Shown one piece after another: positions 5,520-8,649 of a stretch of DNA of 8,649 nucleotides (position 1 is its first letter; each line of letters begins with the position of its first letter). The translations under genes and the position numbers were made by a program. The notes under the pieces are model-generated. The model had not been told where the DNA came from. It ran no database searches and saw nothing but the letters and a program-made list of their open reading frames with translations. The stretch lies in NCBI GenBank assembly GCA_027327845.1, contig DAHVYC010000020.1, forward strand, positions 1 through 8,649, in the 5' to 3' direction. This DNA is from Candidatus Nomurabacteria bacterium (GTDB lineage Bacteria; Patescibacteriota; Minisyncoccia; Phycocordibacterales; UBA9973).

Positions 5520-6125
5520 ATGCAAGAAGAAAATAAGGGTTTGGGCAGTTCAGTAAACGAAACTATGGACCCTAAAAATAAAAAGTTTGATAAAAAATCT
5601 TTTTGGGAATTGGTCAGGTTTACTTTACTTGCCATAGCTATAGTGATACCGATACGTGTTTTTATAGCTCAACCTTTTATAGTTTCCGGTTCTTCTATGT
5701 TCCCTACTTTTGAAGACGGACAATATCTCATAATAGACGAAATATCTTACAGATTGGAAAGTCCGAAACGCGATGATGTAATCGTCTTTAAATATCCGAA
5801 TGATCCTTCAAAGTCTTTTATAAAAAGAATAATCGGCCTACCGAACGAAACAGTGGATATAAAAGGAAACACTGTCACCATATCCAACAAAGAAAATCCT
5901 TCCGGCTTCGTGTTGAAGGAACCATATGTGGAAAATATTTCGAATAGTGATGTCCACTATATACTCAAAGACAATGAATATTTTGTAATGGGAGACAACA
6001 GGCCTGCAAGCTCGGATTCCAGATATTGGGGGCCAGTTCAAAAGAATCTATTGATAGGCAAAGTCTTTCTGCGTTTATTCCCGGTAAATAAAATCAGCGT
6101 ACTACCTGGAAATTATAAACAATAA
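5520..6125 (+). CDS. lepB: Signal peptidase I
   Basis: This is the membrane-bound serine/lysine protease that removes signal peptides from exported preproteins; the active domain lies outside the membrane. The 201-residue product has a charged N-terminus, one membrane segment (about 33-50), then SGSSMFPTF with nucleophile Ser59, FIKRIIGLP with general base Lys102, and MGDNRPASSDSRYWG (box E, 157-171) with the structural GDNR motif. A single N-terminal anchor and this length fit the compact Gram-positive-like form rather than the longer E. coli enzyme. I start at ATG 5520 because the promoter -10 lies six bases upstream; an in-frame Met16 is possible but would need a leader. It is the first gene of an operon, with hisS nine bases downstream. 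Confidence 0.96.
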   Translation: MQEENKGLGSSVNETMDPKNKKFDKKSFWELVRFTLLAIAIVIPIRVFIAQPFIVSGSSMFPTFEDGQYLIIDEISYRLESPKRDDVIVFKYPNDPSKSFIKRIIGLPNETVDIKGNTVTISNKENPSGFVLKEPYVENISNSDVHYILKDNEYFVMGDNRPASSDSRYWGPVQKNLLIGKVFLRLFPVNKISVLPGNYKQ

Positions 6126-6134
6126 AAAATAATT

Positions 6135-7454
6135 ATGAAAAAAACCAAGCAACACGCATCCAGTAAAGGAAGCTCTAAGTCAAAAAATCTCGCATTACCT
6201 AAAGGGATGAGGGATATAATAGGCGATCAATATTACAGTTTCCAGGGATTTTTCGAGAAAGCGCAGGAGGTGGCTGTATATTATGGGTTTAAACCGATAG
6301 AAACCCCGATGTTAGAACATGTAGATGTATTCACTTCCGGGATAGGAGAAGGTACGGACATAGTAGATAAAGAAATGTATACACTGAAAACGAAAGGTGG
6401 AGATCATTTGGCACTCCGGCCAGAGCACACTGCCCCCCTTATGCGCTCTTACATAGAACAAGGTATGCAAAATATGCCTCAACCGGTAATGTTTTACCAA
6501 TACGGCCCAGTATTCAGGCACGACAATCCGCAAAGAGGGCGATATAGACAATTCTGGCAATTTGATCTTGATTCGCTAGGAAGTGATAAAAGCATAGTGG
6601 ATGCCTTGGTTATAAAAGTGGGTATGAGTATTCTGGAAGAAGCCGGAGCGCAGAATTTATCTGTAGATATAAATTCTATAGGTGATAAAGAATGCAGGGG
6701 CGCTTATATAAAAGAACTCACAAGTTATTATCGAAAGCATATAAACGGCCTTGCTCATATAGATCGCGATAGATTGAAAACAAATCCTCTGCGTATTCTA
6801 GATTCGAAAGAAGAAAAAACAAAAGAAATAAATGAAAACGCCCCTGATTCGATAAGCTTCCTTTGTGCTTCATGTAAAAAGCATTTCAAAGAAGTCTTGG
6901 AATATCTAGAAGAAATGGGTATTTCTTACAATATAAACAAGAATTTGGTTAGAGGACTTTCATATTATACCCGTACGGTATTCGAGATAGTGGAACAAGA
7001 AGGCGGAGAAGACGGATCTCCCCTTGCTCTTTCTGGAGGCGGACGATACGATTATCTGGCTCGCCAGTTAGGAAGCAAAAAAGATGTGCCGGCTGTCGGT
7101 TTTTCCATAGGAGTAGATAGAATAATTTCTTCCCCATGGTACAAGAAACTCTCTCCGCGTATAATGAGAAAACCAAAGATTTATTTCATCCAACTCGGAT
7201 CCGAAGCTAAATTGAAAAGTCTGAACATTATAGATATACTGCGAAAAGCGCACATACCTATAGCACAATCTCTTTCTAAAGATAGTCTGGGTTCTCAGCT
7301 TGCTGTCGCAGAGAAACTCGGTGTACCTTACTCTTTGATTTTTGGAGTGAAAGAAGCATTGGAAGACTCCGTAATAGTGCGCGATATGGCAAGCCGTTCT
7401 CAAGAAACGGTAAAGTTGAGCAAACTTTTAGAGTATTTGAAAGAAATAAAGTAA
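6135..7454 (+). CDS. hisS: Histidyl-tRNA synthetase
   Basis: This class II aminoacyl-tRNA synthetase charges tRNA-His with histidine using ATP. The 439-residue protein begins with a basic, serine/lysine-rich extension of about 20 residues before LPKGMRDI. It then shows LRPEHTAP (94-101), motif 2 around FRHDNPQRGRYRQFWQFD (127-144), the HisA signature LVRGLSYYTRTVFEI (271-285), the HisB signature SGGGRYDYLARQLG (300-313), motif 3 in VGFSIGVDRI (321-330), and a C-terminal anticodon-binding domain from about 347. Position 276 of HisA is Ser, where LVRGLDYY with Asp is the usual form. The gene follows lepB by nine bases with no Shine-Dalgarno motif and is separated from def by a heptamer repeat array. 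Confidence 0.97.
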   Translation: MKKTKQHASSKGSSKSKNLALPKGMRDIIGDQYYSFQGFFEKAQEVAVYYGFKPIETPMLEHVDVFTSGIGEGTDIVDKEMYTLKTKGGDHLALRPEHTAPLMRSYIEQGMQNMPQPVMFYQYGPVFRHDNPQRGRYRQFWQFDLDSLGSDKSIVDALVIKVGMSILEEAGAQNLSVDINSIGDKECRGAYIKELTSYYRKHINGLAHIDRDRLKTNPLRILDSKEEKTKEINENAPDSISFLCASCKKHFKEVLEYLEEMGISYNINKNLVRGLSYYTRTVFEIVEQEGGEDGSPLALSGGGRYDYLARQLGSKKDVPAVGFSIGVDRIISSPWYKKLSPRIMRKPKIYFIQLGSEAKLKSLNIIDILRKAHIPIAQSLSKDSLGSQLAVAEKLGVPYSLIFGVKEALEDSVIVRDMASRSQETVKLSKLLEYLKEIK

Positions 7455-7462
7455 TTAGGGAG

Positions 7463-7516
7463 CTAGTGGCTAGTTTCTAGCGAGCTAGAACCTAGAACCT
7501 AGAACCTAGAACCTAA
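7463..7516. repeat. CTAG-periodic heptamer tandem array
   Basis: CTAG starts at 7463, 7470, 7477, 7485, 7492, 7499 and 7506, followed by CTAA at 7513. The period is seven bases with one eight-base step. The last four units are exact TAGAACC copies (7486-7513); the first units vary in the three spacer bases (TGG, TTT, CGA). The array fills nearly all of the 63-base hisS-def gap and ends one base before the def ATG. Because CTAG is its own reverse complement and seven is not a multiple of three, TAG falls in all three frames on both strands. Confidence 0.9.
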
Positions 7517-7517
7517 C

Positions 7518-8057
7518 ATGATAAAGAAGATAGTCCAAAAGGAAAATAAAGTTTTGCGACAAAAAACAGAAGATATTCCGATAAAAGAAATAAAAACTCA
7601 GAAAATCAAAAAGATATTAAAGGAAATGTCGGAAGCTCTAAAAAGCCAGAACGATGGCGTAGCCATCGCCGCGCCCCAGATAGGATATCCGCTTTCCATA
7701 TTCGTAGTCTCCGGCAAAATATTCCACAAGGATTTTATAAGGGGCAAGAAAGATCTGGAAAAGATACCAGAGGACGAGATACAAAACGATTTAGTATTTA
7801 TAAATCCAAAAATCTCGAAACTTTCAAAAGAGAAAGAATGGCTGCCGGAAGGATGCCTTTCAGTAAGATGGCTGTATGGAAAAACTTTTCGATCGGTTAA
7901 AGCCATGATTACTGCTTATGATGAAAACGGCAAAAAATTCCAAAGAGGCGCATCCGGCCTTTTGGCTCAAATCTTCCAGCATGAAACAGATCATTTAAAA
8001 GGGATACTCTTCATCGACCATGCAAAAGATGTAAAGGAAGAGCTACCTGAAAATTAG
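7518..8057 (+). CDS. def: Peptide deformylase
   Basis: This metalloenzyme removes the formyl group from the N-terminal methionine of nascent proteins, acting at the ribosome exit. The 179-residue product has the three family motifs: GVAIAAPQ (47-54, motif 1), EGCLS (111-115, with metal ligand Cys113) and HETDH (155-159, with ligands His155 and His159 and catalytic Glu156). Motif 1 has Ala49 where the canonical form has Gly. A charged stretch between motifs 1 and 2 (about residues 70-92, KDFIRGKKDLEKIPEDE) is longer than in E. coli. The start is the first ATG after the heptamer array; no Shine-Dalgarno motif is present. It lies next to fmt, the enzyme that adds the same formyl group, a very common pairing in bacteria. 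Confidence 0.96.
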   Translation: MIKKIVQKENKVLRQKTEDIPIKEIKTQKIKKILKEMSEALKSQNDGVAIAAPQIGYPLSIFVVSGKIFHKDFIRGKKDLEKIPEDEIQNDLVFINPKISKLSKEKEWLPEGCLSVRWLYGKTFRSVKAMITAYDENGKKFQRGASGLLAQIFQHETDHLKGILFIDHAKDVKEELPEN

Positions 8058-8078
8058 GTGCTGGGTTTTAGAAAAAAA

Positions 8079-8649
8079 ATGCAAAATAAAAATCTAAAAT
8101 TTGTATTTTGGGGAACGCCAGATGTGGCTAGTGAGACTCTAGAAATCTTGAAAGAGAATGGATATATACCATCACTCATTATTACTGCTCCAGACAAGCC
8201 TCAGGGGCGAAAAATGATCATTACTCCCCCGCCGGTAAAAGTCTGGGCGATAGAAAATAATATTCCGTATTTGCAACCGGAAAATATCGCGGAGCTTCTC
8301 TCGATTTTTCGATCCCGAGGGTCCCAATTTGTTCCCCTTAATGCGCCCAAAGAAGGGCGCAGGGACGAAAAATTGAGAGAATCGAAGTTAGCTGATCCGA
8401 TAAAAGCAGAATCCTTGGCGGATTTGTTTTTGGTTGTCGCTTACGGGAAAATCATTCCGGAAGAGATCCTACATATGCCTAAATTTGGTTCTACAAATAT
8501 TCACTACTCATTATTGCCAAAATACCGCGGAGCTTCGCCCGTGGAATCAGCCATCCTGAATGGTGACACAGAGACAGGTGTATCTATTCAAAAAATGGAA
8601 TATAAAATGGATACTGGGCCAGTCATCGCTCAAGAAAAAATAGAAATAG
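8079..8649 (+). CDS. fmt: Methionyl-tRNA formyltransferase, 5' part, with an in-frame palindromic insertion
   Basis: Fmt formylates methionyl-tRNA with 10-formyl-tetrahydrofolate so that it can act as initiator. The frame opens at ATG 8079-8081, 21 bases after the def stop, and is open for 190 codons to the window edge; the C-terminal tRNA-binding domain is missing. Visible marks are VFWGTPD (9-15), APDKPQGR (37-44), VVAYGKIIP (119-127), and the catalytic trio Asn140 and His142 in NIHYSLLP plus Asp178 in MDTG. Between LQPEN (65-69) and VVAYG there are about 30 residues more than I expect from E. coli Fmt. The excess, roughly residues 73-101 (SIFRSRGSQF, PKEGRRDEKLRE), coincides with a palindromic element in the DNA. 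The flanking domains remain intact and in frame, so the gene is probably functional. Confidence 0.93.
   Translation, partial: MQNKNLKFVFWGTPDVASETLEILKENGYIPSLIITAPDKPQGRKMIITPPPVKVWAIENNIPYLQPENIAELLSIFRSRGSQFVPLNAPKEGRRDEKLRESKLADPIKAESLADLFLVVAYGKIIPEEILHMPKFGSTNIHYSLLPKYRGASPVESAILNGDTETGVSIQKMEYKMDTGPVIAQEKIEI
8296..8381. repeat. 86-bp palindromic element inserted in frame within fmt
   Basis: TTCTCTC (8296-8302) pairs with GAGAGAA (8375-8381), ATTTTTCG (8304-8311) with CGAAAAAT (8366-8373), and TCCC (8313-8316) with GGGA (8362-8365), with one G-T wobble and one bulged A. A second perfect hairpin is nested inside: TGCGCCC (8342-8348) and GGGCGCA (8355-8361) around AAAGAA. The element reads through in the fmt frame without a stop and adds about 29 codons between two conserved blocks. 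It resembles in organisation the Rickettsia palindromic elements found inside genes; the sequence family is not one I recognise. Confidence 0.8.

Noticed and set aside
7068..7403. 111-codon minus-strand open frame inside hisS
   Set aside because: Antisense shadow of a conserved gene; no promoter or family features.
1..8649. Alternative genetic code with TGA as a sense codon
   Set aside because: No gene here stops at TGA (all use TAA or TAG), but no in-frame TGA is needed within any conserved protein either, so the standard bacterial code fits; the sample of stops is too small to say more.
1..8649. CRISPR array, tRNA or rRNA genes, transposase genes
   Set aside because: No spaced direct repeats of CRISPR size, no cloverleaf or rRNA-like sequence, and no transposase-like protein were found by reading; the heptamer array has a far too short period for a CRISPR.

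Overview
The window looks like a chromosomal segment of a Patescibacteria (Candidate Phyla Radiation) bacterium, most likely of the Parcubacteria group. This is inferred from small, tightly packed housekeeping genes, roughly 40 % GC, family-specific wording in DnaE, GAPDH and Fmt, extended -10 promoters that place the start codon at or next to the transcription start, and no clear Shine-Dalgarno motifs. No search was run, so the placement is a judgement from sequence character.

Layout. On the minus strand, reading leftwards, lie gap (glyceraldehyde-3-phosphate dehydrogenase, 313-1335), a remnant of a second gap 3' end (229-285), and the start of an unrecognised, AT-rich membrane protein that runs off the left edge. 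A 163-bp divergent promoter region (1336-1498) holds a 123-bp inverted-repeat structure. On the plus strand follow a 26-codon leader ORF resembling the beginning of dnaE (1499-1579) and the intact dnaE (1584-4799). pth (4801-5418, minus) converges on dnaE with one base between the stop codons. A second divergent promoter region (5419-5519) separates pth from a plus-strand operon lepB-hisS-def-fmt; fmt is cut by the right edge. A heptamer tandem array (7463-7516) fills the hisS-def gap.

The genes serve core functions: glycolysis (gap), replication (dnaE), recycling of peptidyl-tRNA (pth), signal-peptide removal (lepB), histidine charging (hisS) and the formyl-methionine cycle (fmt adds the formyl group, def removes it).

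The unusual content is in the joints and insertions. There are remnants of a second gap 3' end and a second dnaE 5' end on either side of the gap/promoter block, which one block-replacement event could explain. There are also three different palindromic elements: one between the promoters, one in the dnaE leader, and one of about 86 bp inserted in frame inside fmt, reminiscent of Rickettsia palindromic elements. Finally, the CTAG-periodic heptamer array places stop codons in every frame on both strands.
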